A DNA stretch of 64,000 nt from JAUUSJ01 sp964439395 (GCA_964439395.1 CAYTNV010000020.1:4156-68155), one strand, 5' to 3'; numbered from the stretch's first letter, positions 43,286 to 52,249 are shown. The notes: generated from the sequence alone by a model not told the origin. Numbers and translations: made by a program.

Positions 43286-44230
43286 TTATAATATTCTTGA
43301 TTTTTTCCGCAATATTATCTTTTCTGGCTTTCTCAAAAAATGACGGCGGATATTCTGACGGGAAATCTCTGTTCCGATAAACACAACCTTATCTTCCACT
43401 TCGATTTCTCCTCCAATCATCGAATACTGACCATCTGCAACATCAAAGCGAAATCTCTGTTCCCCTGCTTTGATCTGTCCTTTTGCACGAAAGATATTTC
43501 CATATTTTCCCCGAATCAATTCCTCCAGCAACAAAAATAACTGTTCTGGACATTTCATAGATACACCTTTCATAGAAAATGTATCGGGAAGCTCCTGCAT
43601 ATTCTCCGTTTCCGTATGCAACTTTTCCCCATTATAATCATGCTCCAGCAAAGAAATCCACTGTTCTTTATTGAATGAAGAATAATGTTCTGTCATAATC
43701 CTTCCTTCCGGATTAATCTTTTTTAATTCTGCTTTCAAACACTCCTTTTCTTCCGCCCCAGCATGCTCCATCTTGGACACAATTACTGTATGCGCCGAGG
43801 AAACCTGATTACAATATAGTTCTTCATACTCTTTTACATAGCGGTTATAACTATGTCCGTCAACAATCGTGATTGGTGCGAGAAGTTTAATTCTCTCATA
43901 TTCAATCTGCTGTAAATTTCGGATAACCTGGCTCAGCATGGCAACTCCTGTAGGCTCAATGACCAGATAATCGGGATCTACTGTATTAGCAATTGTCAGC
44001 ACGGAAGCTGCAAAATCGCCTTTTACCGAGCAACAAATACATCCTTCCGTCATCTCCCATATATTCACTTTTTCAGTAGACATATCATTCTTTAGAATAT
44101 CTCCATCAATTCCTGCGAGGCCATATTCATTTTCCAATATAGCAACTTCTTTTTTCGTCTGGCTTGCCAGCGCTTTGATGAAGGTCGTCTTGCCTGCTCC
44201 GAGGAAGCCTGAAATAATCAATATTTTCAT
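43286..44230 (-). CDS. COG0523 (CobW/ZNG-type) metallochaperone GTPase
   Basis: G3E-family P-loop GTPase (314 aa). Walker A is GFLGAGKTT (8-16), Mg-binding Glu is in ILENEYG, and the metal-binding CxCC motif is Cys64-Cys66-Cys67 in EGCICCS. VIEPTGVA and IVSKMEHAG are further family segments, followed by a C-terminal CobW_C domain. Such proteins insert Zn, Co or Fe into client enzymes. It is 3 bp downstream of a zinc-dependent alcohol dehydrogenase gene, which makes that enzyme an obvious client candidate (inference). Confidence 0.9.
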   Translation of the reverse strand: MKILIISGFLGAGKTTFIKALASQTKKEVAILENEYGLAGIDGDILKNDMSTEKVNIWEMTEGCICCSVKGDFAASVLTIANTVDPDYLVIEPTGVAMLSQVIRNLQQIEYERIKLLAPITIVDGHSYNRYVKEYEELYCNQVSSAHTVIVSKMEHAGAEEKECLKAELKKINPEGRIMTEHYSSFNKEQWISLLEHDYNGEKLHTETENMQELPDTFSMKGVSMKCPEQLFLLLEELIRGKYGNIFRAKGQIKAGEQRFRFDVADGQYSMIGGEIEVEDKVVFIGTEISRQNIRRHFLRKPEKIILRKKSRIL

Positions 44231-44233
44231 ATA

Positions 44234-45295
44234 CTACTCTTCAATCTTAATAACTGGTTTAATTAAATCTGCTGGCTTATCTCTCATAAGGAATAGAGCT
44301 TTTTCTACATTCTCCCATCCTTCAAATATATGCGTGCTGAGTGGAGAAAGATCCAACTTTCCAACCAATACGAGTGAAGCCAGCTTCTCCATACGAAGAC
44401 GTCCTCCTGGCATCAAACCACCATTAATCTGCTTATGTCCCATTCCAACTCCCCATTCTACACGTGGGATATCAATCACATCACCAGATCCTAGGTAATT
44501 AACATTACCAATCTTTCCCCCTGGTTTCAGGCACTTCACTGCTTCAGAGAATGTCTCTACTCCACCACCTGCGATAACAATCTTGTCCACACCTGCTCCG
44601 TTTGTCATCTCAAGTACCTGCTCGCTAATTGAACCATTCTTATAGCTTATAAAATCTGTTGCACCATAGCCTTTTGCTGCTTCCACACAAACTGGTCTTG
44701 TTCCGACAGCAAGAATTCTAGATGCGCCGCGCATATTCGCTCCCGCTACTGACATAAGACCAACTGGACCGATACCGATTACAAGTACGCTGTCTCCAAA
44801 CTGCACATCTGCCAGTTCTACTCCGTGAAATCCAGTTGGAACCATATCAGACAACATACACGCATCTACGATATTGATATTTTGTGGAAGATGTGCAAGA
44901 TTACCGTCCGCATCGTTTACATGGAAAAATTCTGCAAATACTCCGTCCTTGAAGTTTGAGAACTTCCAGCCTGCCAGCATACCTCCAGAATGCATAGAGT
45001 AACCCGCCTGAGCCTCTAGAGAATTCCAGTCTGGAGTAATTGCTGGAACTAAAACCCTGTCACCTGGTTTAAAATCTTTTACCAGCTCGCCAACCTCTAC
45101 TACTTCTGCACAGCCTTCATGACCAAGAATCATATTATGACGCTCTCCAATTGCGCCCTCCCAGAGCGTATGTATATCCGACGTACAGATTGCAAGTGCC
45201 AGCGGCTTACAGATTGCGTCCAATGGTCCACATTTTGGACGTTCCTTCTCAATCCATCCAGATTCCCCAATTTTAAGCATTGCATAACCTTTCAT
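44234..45295 (-). CDS. adh: NADP-dependent secondary alcohol dehydrogenase, zinc type
   Basis: Medium-chain zinc alcohol dehydrogenase (353 aa), closely similar throughout to the Clostridium beijerinckii secondary alcohol dehydrogenase as I remember it (MKG-AM start, WIEKERP, NMILGHE, MLAGWKFSNFKDGVF). The catalytic zinc ligands align as Cys37, His59 and Asp150. No structural-zinc cysteine cluster is seen. The cofactor loop AVGTRP has Gly198-Thr199-Arg200 where the NADP enzyme has Gly-Ser-Arg, so NADP preference is expected. It should interconvert ketones or aldehydes and alcohols. AGGAGG lies before the ATG. It forms a two-gene operon with the metallochaperone. Confidence 0.93.
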   Translation of the reverse strand: MKGYAMLKIGESGWIEKERPKCGPLDAICKPLALAICTSDIHTLWEGAIGERHNMILGHEGCAEVVEVGELVKDFKPGDRVLVPAITPDWNSLEAQAGYSMHSGGMLAGWKFSNFKDGVFAEFFHVNDADGNLAHLPQNINIVDACMLSDMVPTGFHGVELADVQFGDSVLVIGIGPVGLMSVAGANMRGASRILAVGTRPVCVEAAKGYGATDFISYKNGSISEQVLEMTNGAGVDKIVIAGGGVETFSEAVKCLKPGGKIGNVNYLGSGDVIDIPRVEWGVGMGHKQINGGLMPGGRLRMEKLASLVLVGKLDLSPLSTHIFEGWENVEKALFLMRDKPADLIKPVIKIEE

Positions 45296-45535
45296 ATGAA
45301 ATACCTCCTTTTGATTGTTTAAAATTTATCAAACTGATATTATTTATTATAGCATTAATTGGTCAATAATACAATCAATCCATAATTTTTAAATCTACAA
45401 TATGTATCATTCTATTACATCAAGCAAGTCAGCCGTATATCATATTCTTATTATACTCATCTTATAATAAATCTTCTCGAATTAACAATCTATTTTTTGT
45501 ATCATGCAATAGAAATAAACCACAAAAATCCGAAT

Positions 45536-46027
45536 TTACAAATCAGCCCCTCCTTTAATCGGATTAACTTTTGCAGTCATCTCTGTCACAGTTAATCTTG
45601 CAACTGCAGTTCTTGCCACGGCATTTTTATCATATTTAAATTGTTTTGTTTCTTCATGTCTTGCCATAATAATATCATCAATGGCAGTCTGCTTTTCTTC
45701 TCCGTCCAAAAATTCTACTTTAGCTTTCCCCATCACGCATTTATAGCGCATAGTAACATCCTTTTTTTCATAAATACAATCCATTTCCATCGAAATATCC
45801 ATCTCAAATGAGCATACTGGATTCTTTTTTAACATTTCATATTTTCGTCCCGCCATTGCACCATGTATATACAATGCAACTTTTTCACCAGATACCTTAT
45901 ATGCAAAATTGACTGGAACAATATAAGGATAATTTCCATCTGCCAAACCTAACCTTATAATTTCACATTCATCTATTATTTTAATAATCTCACTAAAGTC
46001 CGTTACTTCTCTATCTTTTCTTCGCAT
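45536..46027 (-). CDS. Pyridoxamine 5'-phosphate oxidase-like flavoprotein (NimA type)
   Basis: A split-barrel FMN-binding protein (163 aa from this start). The sequence IIRLGLADGNYPYIVPVNFAYKV and LYIHGAMAGRKYEMLKKNPVCSFEM is typical of the NimA/PNPOx-like group, which includes nitroimidazole reductases and general flavin reductases. The ATG at 46027 follows GGAGGAGAAAGG; an earlier in-frame start has no ribosome site. It stands alone. Real substrate unknown. Confidence 0.85.
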   Translation of the reverse strand: MRRKDREVTDFSEIIKIIDECEIIRLGLADGNYPYIVPVNFAYKVSGEKVALYIHGAMAGRKYEMLKKNPVCSFEMDISMEMDCIYEKKDVTMRYKCVMGKAKVEFLDGEEKQTAIDDIIMARHEETKQFKYDKNAVARTAVARLTVTEMTAKVNPIKGGADL

Positions 46028-46084
46028 ATCCTTTCTCCTCCCAAACTCTGATTTTTTCAACAAATAAACTTTTTCCATTCTTTA

Positions 46085-46402
46085 TCACTTCAAAATTTCA
46101 TCCTCTTCTTTCATCTTATTGGCATCTTTTCGGAAATAACTATACCCAACAAAATCTGTTAAATACTCCCATCCACAATCTTGAAATATCTGAACATATT
46201 CCTCTTTATAGTTTATCTCTTCCTGATTATAATCTAACTGATAAATCATATCTTCTCGTATGCACTGCTCAAAATGATAAAATCCTAGAACTGTTACTCC
46301 TATAAATCCTCATCCATTTTTATACATCTTGCAGAGATAATTCTGTTCTTTCTCATACTGCGTAATTGTAAAAAATTAAAAAATTGTTTTTCTCTCTTTC
46401 AT
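46085..46402 (-). pseudogene. DUF2812 protein gene with two in-frame stops
   Basis: One frame from the ATG at 46402 to the TGA at 46085 (106 codons) reads MKERKTIF-stop-FFTITQYEKEQNYLCKMYKNG-stop-GFIGVTVLGFYHFEQ and continues through EDMIYQLDYNQEE and FQDCGWEYLTDFVGYSYFRK. The last segments are the hallmark of DUF2812 proteins, which follow PadR regulators. The internal codons are TAA and TGA (the latter where Trp is expected). Frame and start are otherwise intact, including the ATGA overlap with padR, so the decay is recent. Confidence 0.85.
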
Positions 46403-46725
46403 CGCTGTACCTCCCTTGCATTTTGATACAATCGCTCAATCCGCTTCAATTCCAACTTCAGAACTTCATCTCCCAAATCAGTAATCTGATATAGCTTTCG
46501 CTTTTCCTCTTTGCGAATAAATTGAATCAATCCATCCTTTTCCATTTTTGAGAGGCTACCATACATAGTTCCTGGTGTCAAACGAATATCTCCATTCGTC
46601 ATCTCATCTACTTGCTGAACAATACTATATCCGTGATTAGGTTTCCTTAGGCAAAGCAGAATATAAAAACCTGTTTCCGTCATTGGTACATAAACTTTTT
46701 TGATATGAGCGTCCAATATATACAC
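46399..46725 (-). CDS. PadR-family transcription repressor
   Basis: A 108-aa (or about 105 from a TTG at 46716) winged-helix regulator. Seen: ETGFYILLCLRKPNHGYSIVQQVDEMTNGDIRLTPGTMYGSLSKMEKDGLI, the canonical PadR domain with the GTxYGxLxxLE motif, and a short C-terminal dimer helix. GGAGG lies 8 bases before the TTG. It overlaps by ATGA with the DUF2812 pseudogene. Three copies of an ATATCG-x-AGT motif upstream form a probable auto-operator. Confidence 0.9.
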   Translation of the reverse strand: MYILDAHIKKVYVPMTETGFYILLCLRKPNHGYSIVQQVDEMTNGDIRLTPGTMYGSLSKMEKDGLIQFIRKEEKRKLYQITDLGDEVLKLELKRIERLYQNAREVQR

Positions 46726-46736
46726 CTCCTATATCT

Positions 46737-46790
46737 CACTTCGATATGTTGTACTGCGATATATTAAAGTATAGCACTGCGATATATAAT
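46737..46790 (-). promoter_or_regulatory. Triple-repeat operator upstream of padR
   Basis: On the plus strand CACTTCGATATG (46737), TACTGCGATATAT (about 46752) and CACTGCGATATATA (about 46776) are three spaced copies of an ACTGCGATAT motif within 55 bp of the padR start. They probably let PadR repress itself. Confidence 0.7.
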
Positions 46791-46923
46791 TGTCAAGTTT
46801 CAGCTTTTAATACTCCCCATATCGTTATATTCTCTCATCAATTTTCCTGACAACCCTATGTATATGGTGTAAAATACTTTATCCAAAATTATAAGCCTGT
46901 AAGATTCAAATTTTTAAAATCAC

Positions 46924-47577
46924 TCATATCTGTTTATCATATAAATCACATTTTTTTATGGGATGTCTCACTGCTGTTTTCAGCCGTTCAGAAGCTACTC
47001 TTCTTGCATCGCTTAGATAAATTTCATGATGCAATCTTTTATCTGTAATATCTAATTCATATCCTTGTTCCATCATAAAATCATGCATTATTTTAATTGT
47101 TTCCGGCTCATCATCATAAGAACCTATATGCATACACTGAACGCATAGTCCCTCTTCATATGTGAAAAATTCTACCTTTGAAAAATCTTCTTTCTTTTTC
47201 TTTGTGGCTTTTTGTATTGCCCAGTCAAAATCTTCTCTTGTCACAAAATCTGGTAATCTAATAATAGAAATAAAATGGAAATCTTCTTTATGAGTATAAT
47301 CAATTCCTTCTATCTTCTCTTGCCACCACAATCCCTCTAATGGTGGAACTACATAATCAAAATATCCTGCAATTTGATGATTGCTCTTTTTGCTCATTTT
47401 AATAGTAAATGCAATTGTATAGAGCAATCCAATTGATTCTTTATACTCGCTTCCCTTTAGATTTGGATTTCCTTTGCCACGAACTGCAATATAATTCATA
47501 GTTGGAACTTCTACTATACTCGGTTTCTTCTTTGGCATATAAAATTCCTTATACTCTTTTTTATAATCAAATGCCAT
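46924..47577 (-). CDS. GyrI-like small-molecule-binding protein
   Basis: A 217-aa stand-alone GyrI-like domain protein, the COG4832 type, beginning MAFDYKKEYKEFYMPKKKPSIVEVPTMNYI. Family features are the VRGKGNPN start of the SHS2 fold, GLWWQEKIEG and a C-terminal IYLSDARRVASERLKTAVRHP. Relatives bind or hydrolyse hydrophobic small molecules; the ligand is unknown. It lies 7 bp downstream of the MmcQ-DUF3795 gene, so it is co-transcribed. Confidence 0.88.
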   Translation of the reverse strand: MAFDYKKEYKEFYMPKKKPSIVEVPTMNYIAVRGKGNPNLKGSEYKESIGLLYTIAFTIKMSKKSNHQIAGYFDYVVPPLEGLWWQEKIEGIDYTHKEDFHFISIIRLPDFVTREDFDWAIQKATKKKKEDFSKVEFFTYEEGLCVQCMHIGSYDDEPETIKIMHDFMMEQGYELDITDKRLHHEIYLSDARRVASERLKTAVRHPIKKCDLYDKQI

Positions 47578-47584
47578 ATTTCTC

Positions 47585-48235
47585 TCACTCCTTTATTAAT
47601 CTATCCACCCGTTCTTTTATATTCTGTTCAAATTTTTCTTCTGAAAAAGAAGGATCCTTCGTCTTTCTCCAAATATCACATGGAATACTATGACACTCTC
47701 CACATCCTTTCTGTTTTTTCTGATTGACAGAACATTCATAAATCGGGCATCCTTGTCCTTCTGGTGCATGGAATACTTTTCCAAAACTCTCTTTGCATCC
47801 TTCACATATTGTTCCATAATATCTGCATTTTCTACATTCCATGCCACAACAACTTAATATTTCCTCACAAACAATACCCTCCAAGATTTCTTTTTGTTTT
47901 TTCTTACTAAATCCTCTAAGAACTAATTGATATGACTTATCCAATAAATCTTTTAGTAAATCATCTGGCACTTCTCCATCTGGATTAATGGAATTCCAAT
48001 GTATTTTATTCATATAATAACCTGGAATGATATCCTCATATTGCTGTCGTAGAAAATCCCCTTCAACTGGATTAAGTTTCAAAGTGATATAGTACGGTTC
48101 ATCATTTTCATCCAAACAAATCGCAACAAACATCTTACCGCCAATCTGATAACGAATCCAATTCCAATCCTTTTGAATGTCTTTGGTTACTCCTAACTTG
48201 CTTAATAAAAATTTATCAATCCATGTATATCTCAT
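47585..48235 (-). CDS. MmcQ/YjbR-DUF3795 fusion protein
   Basis: A 216-aa protein. The N-terminal half (about 1-115) is an MmcQ/YjbR-type domain with the usual HWNSINPDGEVPDDLLKDLLDKSY. The C-terminal half (about 130-200) is a cysteine-rich DUF3795 domain (SCCGMECRKCRYYGTICEGC ... GCPIYECS ... GCGECHSIPC) likely to bind zinc. I chose the ATG at 48235 because GGAGG is 8 bases upstream; two earlier ATGs are poorly spaced. Function unknown. Confidence 0.85.
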   Translation of the reverse strand: MRYTWIDKFLLSKLGVTKDIQKDWNWIRYQIGGKMFVAICLDENDEPYYITLKLNPVEGDFLRQQYEDIIPGYYMNKIHWNSINPDGEVPDDLLKDLLDKSYQLVLRGFSKKKQKEILEGIVCEEILSCCGMECRKCRYYGTICEGCKESFGKVFHAPEGQGCPIYECSVNQKKQKGCGECHSIPCDIWRKTKDPSFSEEKFEQNIKERVDRLIKE

Positions 48236-48613
48236 ATCCATTTCCTCCTTCTCCATAATGCTATAACTAAGTTCAAACCAACATATAATTCCCATCTGTC
48301 TTTCTATATTTTATGCCTACCCTTTTAATATATCATTATACTAAATCAAACCCGACAACTATATGTCATGTTTTTATTATTGGTTCTTCCCACAATTAGT
48401 TATTCTTATAATATAATCAATATTTTGCTAACAAAATTCCCCAATATTCCAATGCGGAATACTAAAAAACATTTTGATTTCAACAAGCTCTGGAAAGAAC
48501 CTTTGATTCTCATATTGCTTTATCTTTTTGGATTAACAATTGAAAACTATTGTTAAGAAACAACAAGATTTTCCTAAAACTTTTGTTAAACCGACTCTAA
48601 ATTATGCAAAAAA

Positions 48614-48650
48614 TTAGGAGTCTCTTATTATATGACTCCTATTTCTTTTC
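48614..48650. terminator. Terminator hairpin
   Basis: ATTAGGAGTC pairs with GACTCCTAT around TCTTATTATAT, followed by TTCTTTTC on the plus strand. It lies downstream of the methyltransferase remnant on the minus strand. Confidence 0.7.
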
Positions 48651-48740
48651 TTATTTTATTTTTCTCGCTGCCTTTTTTCCGATACCGATATAACTGTACA
48701 GGTACCTTTCATAAAAATCCCATTTTCAACTTAGAACCAC

Positions 48741-48947
48741 TTAAATATAACGTCTCACGCTTTCCATATATTGCTTATAGACTGTCCCAAATTTTGCTAT
48801 ACACCATCTTTCCTCTGCAAGAATTATCCAATGGGCGGAAATCTGAAATATCACTACTATCACAAATAATATCAAAGAGTAAAATAACAAATCCCTCCTG
48901 CAAAAAAACAACTTAAAAAATTTTCTATCAATCGGTGTAAATTCCAA
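48741..48947 (-). pseudogene. C-terminal remnant of an isoprenylcysteine methyltransferase-like membrane protein
   Basis: A 68-residue reading with one hydrophobic helix, then WIILAEERWCIAKFG and TVYKQYMESVRRYI. The pattern E-E-x(5)-FG-x(2)-Y-x(2)-Y-x(3)-V-x-RY is the conserved end of the ICMT/PEMT family. The N-terminal membrane region is absent, and a stop follows RYI directly. It is probably a decayed gene rather than a small functional protein. Confidence 0.45.
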
Positions 48948-49078
48948 ATAACGTATCTATTAAAGATTATGAGTAGCCAGAGATTCACATTATAGATCCA
49001 GTTTATTGATAATATTTCTAAAACCGACTTATTTTTTAAACTTTATTGTGATATAATAAAAACATAAAATATTATAAT

Positions 49079-49212
49079 TTATATCCAATGGGCATACTTC
49101 ATTCTATGCCTTGCGGAAAAAACAACAAGCTGTTTTACCAAATATCCCCACAAGGAATACCATGTCTTATGGCTTGTGGACACAGAAAAGCAATCTTGTT
49201 GTTTCATAATAT
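49079..49212. repeat. Dispersed palindromic repeat, double copy
   Basis: Two related segments, CTATGCCTTGCGGAAAAAAC with AAGCTGTTTT, then TTATGGCTTGTGGACACAG with CTTGTTGTTTCATAATAT, match the core of the elements at 28109-28480 and 34692-34757. It lies immediately before the esterase-like lipoprotein gene. Confidence 0.65.
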
Positions 49213-49233
49213 ATATAAAAGGTGGAACACAAA

Positions 49234-50304
49234 ATGAAACGATTTATGATTATGACAATATTGCTGGCAGCAGTTTTGCTTTCTGCTACTGCTTGTACAG
49301 CAACTTCTAACTCTCAAGAAAAACAAAATGCTCAAACCACTAATCCTGCTGCCACAAATGAGGGACAATCCGACGAAAAAAAGGATGGCGATCCAAATAG
49401 CAGCTTAAATAGTAATCCAAATGGTGGCCGAGGCGGTCGAGGTGGTCAAGGAAGGGATATGTCCAATCAAAATAGTGAACCAGATGAAGAACTTCAAGCT
49501 ATTTTGGATGAGGTACAAGACAAGTATCAGCTACTGACTTTCACCGACCCAGATACGGGCTTTAAAATGCAGTATGAACTATTTATCCCGGAAAACTATG
49601 ATAATACGAAGAACTATCCTATGATTATGTTTATTCCAGACTCCCGTGCCGCTGGTCAGGAACCAGAATTTTCACTCACTATTGGATGGGGCGGCGTTAT
49701 TTGGGCAACTGCAGCGGAACAAGCTAAACATCCTTGCTTTGTATTGATTCCCATCTTTACAGAAACTATCGTGGATGACAACTTCAACACATCCTCTCAA
49801 ATCGATGTAGCTGTCAACTTGATTCACAATCTATGCGATACTTATTCTATTGATACAGACCGTCTATATACGACTGGTCAATCCATGGGAGGAATGACAT
49901 CTTTCCATCTCAATGTGGCTTATCCTGATTTGTTCGCTGCTTCTCTGTTTGTGGGCAGTCAGTGGAATAATGAAATTTTAAATGTTCTGGAAAAAGATAA
50001 ATTCTTCTATATCGTCTCAGCTGGTGATGACAAGGCCTCCACAGGACAGACTGGCCTGATGGCCGTCTTTGATGATGACGGTATTGCCTATACCCACGAG
50101 GAATGGAGTGCTCAGGAAGACCGTGATACACAGAATGCTTCCATCGAAGCTATGATTGCAAAAGGATTGAATGCCAATTTTGTTACCTTTACAAAAGGAA
50201 CGACTGTTGCGGGAGGAGCCTCTGGCAGCGAACATCTGACATCTTTCGATTATGCATATAAGCTGGAAGCTGTGCGAGATTGGTTGTTTTCCCAAAGCAA
50301 ATAA
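49234..50304 (+). CDS. Esterase-like lipoprotein (alpha/beta hydrolase, PHB-depolymerase/feruloyl esterase type)
   Basis: Exported lipoprotein (356 aa), with lipobox Cys21 in LLSATAC. A Gly/Asn/Asp-rich linker with GGRGGRGGQGRD (about 67-78) is followed by an alpha/beta-hydrolase domain. The nucleophile Ser lies in TGQSMGGM, the likely acid Asp is in SAGDDKAST, and the likely His is in GSEHLTSF. The family includes PHB depolymerase-like and feruloyl/acetyl-xylan esterases, so cleavage of plant cell-wall esters at the surface is plausible. The ATG at 49234 follows AAAGGTGGA; a GTG 12 bases earlier is less likely. Monocistronic. Confidence 0.85.
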   Translation: MKRFMIMTILLAAVLLSATACTATSNSQEKQNAQTTNPAATNEGQSDEKKDGDPNSSLNSNPNGGRGGRGGQGRDMSNQNSEPDEELQAILDEVQDKYQLLTFTDPDTGFKMQYELFIPENYDNTKNYPMIMFIPDSRAAGQEPEFSLTIGWGGVIWATAAEQAKHPCFVLIPIFTETIVDDNFNTSSQIDVAVNLIHNLCDTYSIDTDRLYTTGQSMGGMTSFHLNVAYPDLFAASLFVGSQWNNEILNVLEKDKFFYIVSAGDDKASTGQTGLMAVFDDDGIAYTHEEWSAQEDRDTQNASIEAMIAKGLNANFVTFTKGTTVAGGASGSEHLTSFDYAYKLEAVRDWLFSQSK

Positions 50305-50366
50305 AAGACAAGCGGATTGCCGTCTTGAAGAAATGAAATCGTTGCTAATTTATAACAATATCACTA

Positions 50367-50400
50367 AACAGGAAATCTTAAAAAGGTTTCCTGTTTTTTC
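50367..50400 (+). terminator. Terminator after the esterase gene
   Basis: AACAGGAAA (50367-50375) pairs with TTTCCTGTT (50387-50395), followed by TTTTC. Confidence 0.8.
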
Positions 50401-50550
50401 GTATCCAGTACTTCCGCCTAGCTAGCAAGTGATTTGACAGACAATTTCCAATAGTTTGAAGCCTACATTTTGATAAAAGGTGTCGAAAACAGTTTTTTAT
50501 CATAGTACTAGTCAATCCACCGAAACAATGATTACCTTATAAGTTTTAAC

Positions 50551-50594
50551 CAAAAGAGCTGATAAACATATCCTACCCAGATATGTTTATCAGC
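50551..50594 (-). terminator. Terminator after the thioredoxin reductase fusion gene
   Basis: GCTGATAAACATATC (50558-50572) and GATATGTTTATCAGC (50580-50594) form a perfect 15-bp stem, followed on the minus strand by TCTTTTGG. Confidence 0.85.
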
Positions 50595-50631
50595 CCCAAT
50601 CATAAGTTTAAATTCTCTTTTATGATAAAAA

Positions 50632-51897
50632 TTATGCATTTTCTGCCAGATATTCTTCTGCATGGTGAACAGCAACAGCGCCATCGGCTACGGCTGTCAC
50701 TACTTGACGCAAATCTTTTGTGCGGACATCACCCACAGCGTATACTCCTGCAATATTGGTGCGAGTAGACTCATTAGCAATAATATAGCCTCCTTTATCC
50801 AATTCCAATTGCCCCTGTACCAGTTCCGTTGCAGGCTTTCTTCCTACACTGATAAATACACCATCGCATTCCACCTGTTGTATTTCTCCAGTATTTACAT
50901 CTTTCAGTTTTACACCCGTGATTTTATCATCATAAAGGAACTCTTCCACAGTGGCGTTCCAACAAAATTCCACATTCTCTGCTTTCATAAGAGGTTCATG
51001 ATAAATTTTCGTGGCGCGCAGAGTATCTCTGCGGTGAACGAGAATCACTTTTTTTGCAATACGGCTAAGAAGCATGGCGTCTGCTGCCGCTGTATTTCCT
51101 CCTCCGACGACTACAACCGTCTTTCCTTTATAAAACATACCATCGCAGGCTGCACAGTAGTTGACTCCTCGTCCAATAAGTTCTTTTTCCATGGAGATAC
51201 CCAGTTCTCTCGGACTGGCTCCTGTGGAAAATACAATGGTTTTGCCATAAAGACTTCCTGCATTGGTCTTGATTACTTTAGGATTTTTATTCAGCTCGAC
51301 TGCCAAAACTTCAGCTAGTTTCGTTTTGGCACCAAAACGTTCCGCTCCCTGTCGCATTTTTTCCGCCAGAGAAAAACCGTCTATTCCATTTTCAAAACCA
51401 GGATAATTGTCAATTTGTTGTGTTAAAGCCATCTGTCCGCCAGCAGAAAGTTTTTCCAAAACGATGGTCTTTATACCAGCACGGGCAGCGTATAAAGCAG
51501 TGGTATATCCGCCAGGACCACCGCCAATTACGACCATATCATAGAGCGACTGGTCTTTCTTCGTATCCTCTCCTAAGTTTTCCATCGTTTTTTGTATAAA
51601 AGAATCAATGGTAGATTTTGCTTCTGGTGCTACGATAGAATCCAGAACTTTACCATCTCTATATAATACTAACGTAGGAATTATTTCAATTTTTTCGGCA
51701 TTGGCCAGTTCTGGCTCTTCATCAATATTGATTTTTACAGCGACCAAAGAATCCGCGTACTCTTCTGCGATTATATCATAAGCAGGGCTGATACGGCGGC
51801 AATAACCACACCAAGGAGCCCAGTAATCTACTAGTATAGTTTGACCACTTTTTAATAGAGCCTGAAATTGTTCTTTATTAATATTTTTAACAGCCAT
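50632..51897 (-). CDS. Thioredoxin-thioredoxin reductase fusion
   Basis: A 421-aa fusion. Residues 1-105 are a thioredoxin with active site WCGYC (Cys30, Cys33) and the cis-Pro segment EIIPTLVLY. A short linker leads to a complete thioredoxin reductase (about 117-420). This has FAD motif GGGPGG (125-130), redox pair CAACDG (Cys248, Cys251), NADPH motif VVGGGNTAAADA and the C-terminal GVYAVGDVR. Electrons would pass from NADPH to FAD, to the CAAC pair, to the fused CGYC. The known mycobacterial fusion (M. leprae) has the opposite domain order. GGAGG lies before the ATG. It is monocistronic. Confidence 0.95.
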   Translation of the reverse strand: MAVKNINKEQFQALLKSGQTILVDYWAPWCGYCRRISPAYDIIAEEYADSLVAVKINIDEEPELANAEKIEIIPTLVLYRDGKVLDSIVAPEAKSTIDSFIQKTMENLGEDTKKDQSLYDMVVIGGGPGGYTTALYAARAGIKTIVLEKLSAGGQMALTQQIDNYPGFENGIDGFSLAEKMRQGAERFGAKTKLAEVLAVELNKNPKVIKTNAGSLYGKTIVFSTGASPRELGISMEKELIGRGVNYCAACDGMFYKGKTVVVVGGGNTAAADAMLLSRIAKKVILVHRRDTLRATKIYHEPLMKAENVEFCWNATVEEFLYDDKITGVKLKDVNTGEIQQVECDGVFISVGRKPATELVQGQLELDKGGYIIANESTRTNIAGVYAVGDVRTKDLRQVVTAVADGAVAVHHAEEYLAENA

Positions 51898-52120
51898 TTC
51901 GTTTCCCTCCTTTATCTTTCACAGTATACTTATTTTGTAAAGAATTATACTTTTGTTTTCTATATGCAATTATTGGTAATATATAGGATAAATTATTTCT
52001 TCTTTTAATCCTTATAAATAATGTCTATTTTATAATCTCCTATATACCTGTCACATTACCATTCTCTTGATATCTATCATTCTAACACGCTATTAATTAC
52101 TTTACCAGAAAATATTATAA

Positions 52121-52249
52121 TCAAAACTCTTCATTTAAACTTGAATTTTTTACAATACGTGTTTTTCTCATTCCATCTAAAGCTTTATACAATGTTTTTA
52201 TCCATGCATACTCATATGCTCTTCCCTGATTATTACTTTTGGTACTCAT
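52121..52249 (-). pseudogene. N-terminal fragment of a HaeIII-like restriction endonuclease
   Basis: From the Met at 52249, MSTKSNNQGRAYEYAWIKTL and the following IVKNSS resemble the start of HaeIII-family endonucleases (S-x-SN-x-QGRA-x-EY pattern), then a stop is met after about 42 residues. The fragment is in frame with the end of the methyltransferase remnant. It is inferred to be the ruined partner of that methyltransferase. Confidence 0.5.

Larger units (their letters stand above)
48236..49233. other. 1-kb non-coding region with remnants and repeats
   Basis: It holds a terminator-like hairpin (48614-48650), a probable methyltransferase remnant on the minus strand (48741-48947) and a palindromic repeat (49079-49212), all listed separately. 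Other stretches, including a short hydrophobic reading frame at 48368-48556 without ribosome site, are not supported as genes. Confidence 0.6.

Noticed and set aside
48368..48556. 62-aa hydrophobic plus-strand frame
   Set aside because: No ribosome site, a mixed composition and no recognisable family.
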